A DNA stretch of 59,265 nt from Prevotella sp. Its GTDB lineage: Bacteria; Bacteroidota; Bacteroidia; Bacteroidales; Bacteroidaceae. Below, one piece after another: positions 59,253 through 59,265 of this stretch. Location of the stretch: the NCBI GenBank assembly GCA_017645645.1, contig JAGCOB010000012.1, positions 84,597 through 143,861 on the forward strand, written 5' to 3'. Under the pieces are notes generated by a model. That model was not told where the DNA came from, did no database searches, and saw only the letters and a list, made by a program, of their open reading frames with translations. The stretch's first letter is position 1. Each line of letters starts with the position of its first letter. The translations under genes were made by a program, and so were the position numbers.

Positions 59253-59265
59253 TTTTCTATCTGTG

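Overview
The window looks like chromosomal DNA of a gut or rumen Prevotella-like bacterium (Bacteroidales). The evidence is the many promoters of the Bacteroidetes type (TTTG, 19-20 bases, TAnnTTTG), the absence of Shine-Dalgarno sites, families confined to the phylum (DUF5683, DUF5020, DUF5686, DUF2023), a ParA/ParB pair next to a lytic transglycosylase and Rel, and secreted plant-polysaccharide enzymes (GH2, pectinesterase, GH5). These assignments come from reading protein motifs, not from a database search.

Layout. 1-9.9 kb, minus strand: cls (cut by the window edge), dnaG, a HerA-like ATPase, alaS, a secreted GH2 beta-galactosidase and a small secreted protein. 9.9-16.8 kb is accessory: a palindrome, a 22-bp tandem array, a Crp/Fnr-type regulator, a HigBA toxin-antitoxin pair between direct repeats, and a three-gene envelope operon (thioredoxin-like protein, outer-membrane barrel, small secreted protein). 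The regulator and this operon share a 20-bp upstream motif at an identical distance from the -7 box. A candidate small RNA and an orphan CdiA-type nuclease follow. 17.4-35 kb is core: a lipoprotein, a MerR regulator, pectinesterase-rel-lytic transglycosylase-DUF5683-parB-parA (minus), surE-lpxB-purine permease-DUF5020 (plus), rsfS-ftsH-cdsA-GH5 (minus) and a PAP2 phosphatase. A tRNA-Gln lies at 35.4 kb.

35.5-46.3 kb is a tightly overlapping nine-gene minus-strand operon: GNAT-fold protein, ketosynthase, acyl carrier protein, dehydratase, MMPL exporter, FAD oxidoreductase, FabG, LolA-like carrier and a large outer-membrane protein. It resembles aryl-polyene/resorcinol-type lipid pathways but has one ketosynthase and lacks the starter-unit genes. 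It is the best candidate here for an undescribed system. A PheC-like periplasmic protein is divergent from it. Then come DUF2023-flavodoxin, a methyltransferase and a TSCPD protein.

49.5-59.2 kb is eroded accessory DNA: truncated permease, MATE, Cache, SGNH, ATC-hydrolase-like, flavodoxin and phage lysis fragments, and a cobalamin riboswitch whose flavodoxin target has been cut. Two intact Venus-flytrap sensor kinases lie within it; one has Gln in place of the phosphoacceptor His.

Across the window, ten short arrays of 7-bp tandem repeats sit at gene boundaries or inside coding sequence (alaS, lpxB and a kinase signal peptide). No known feature type explains them.
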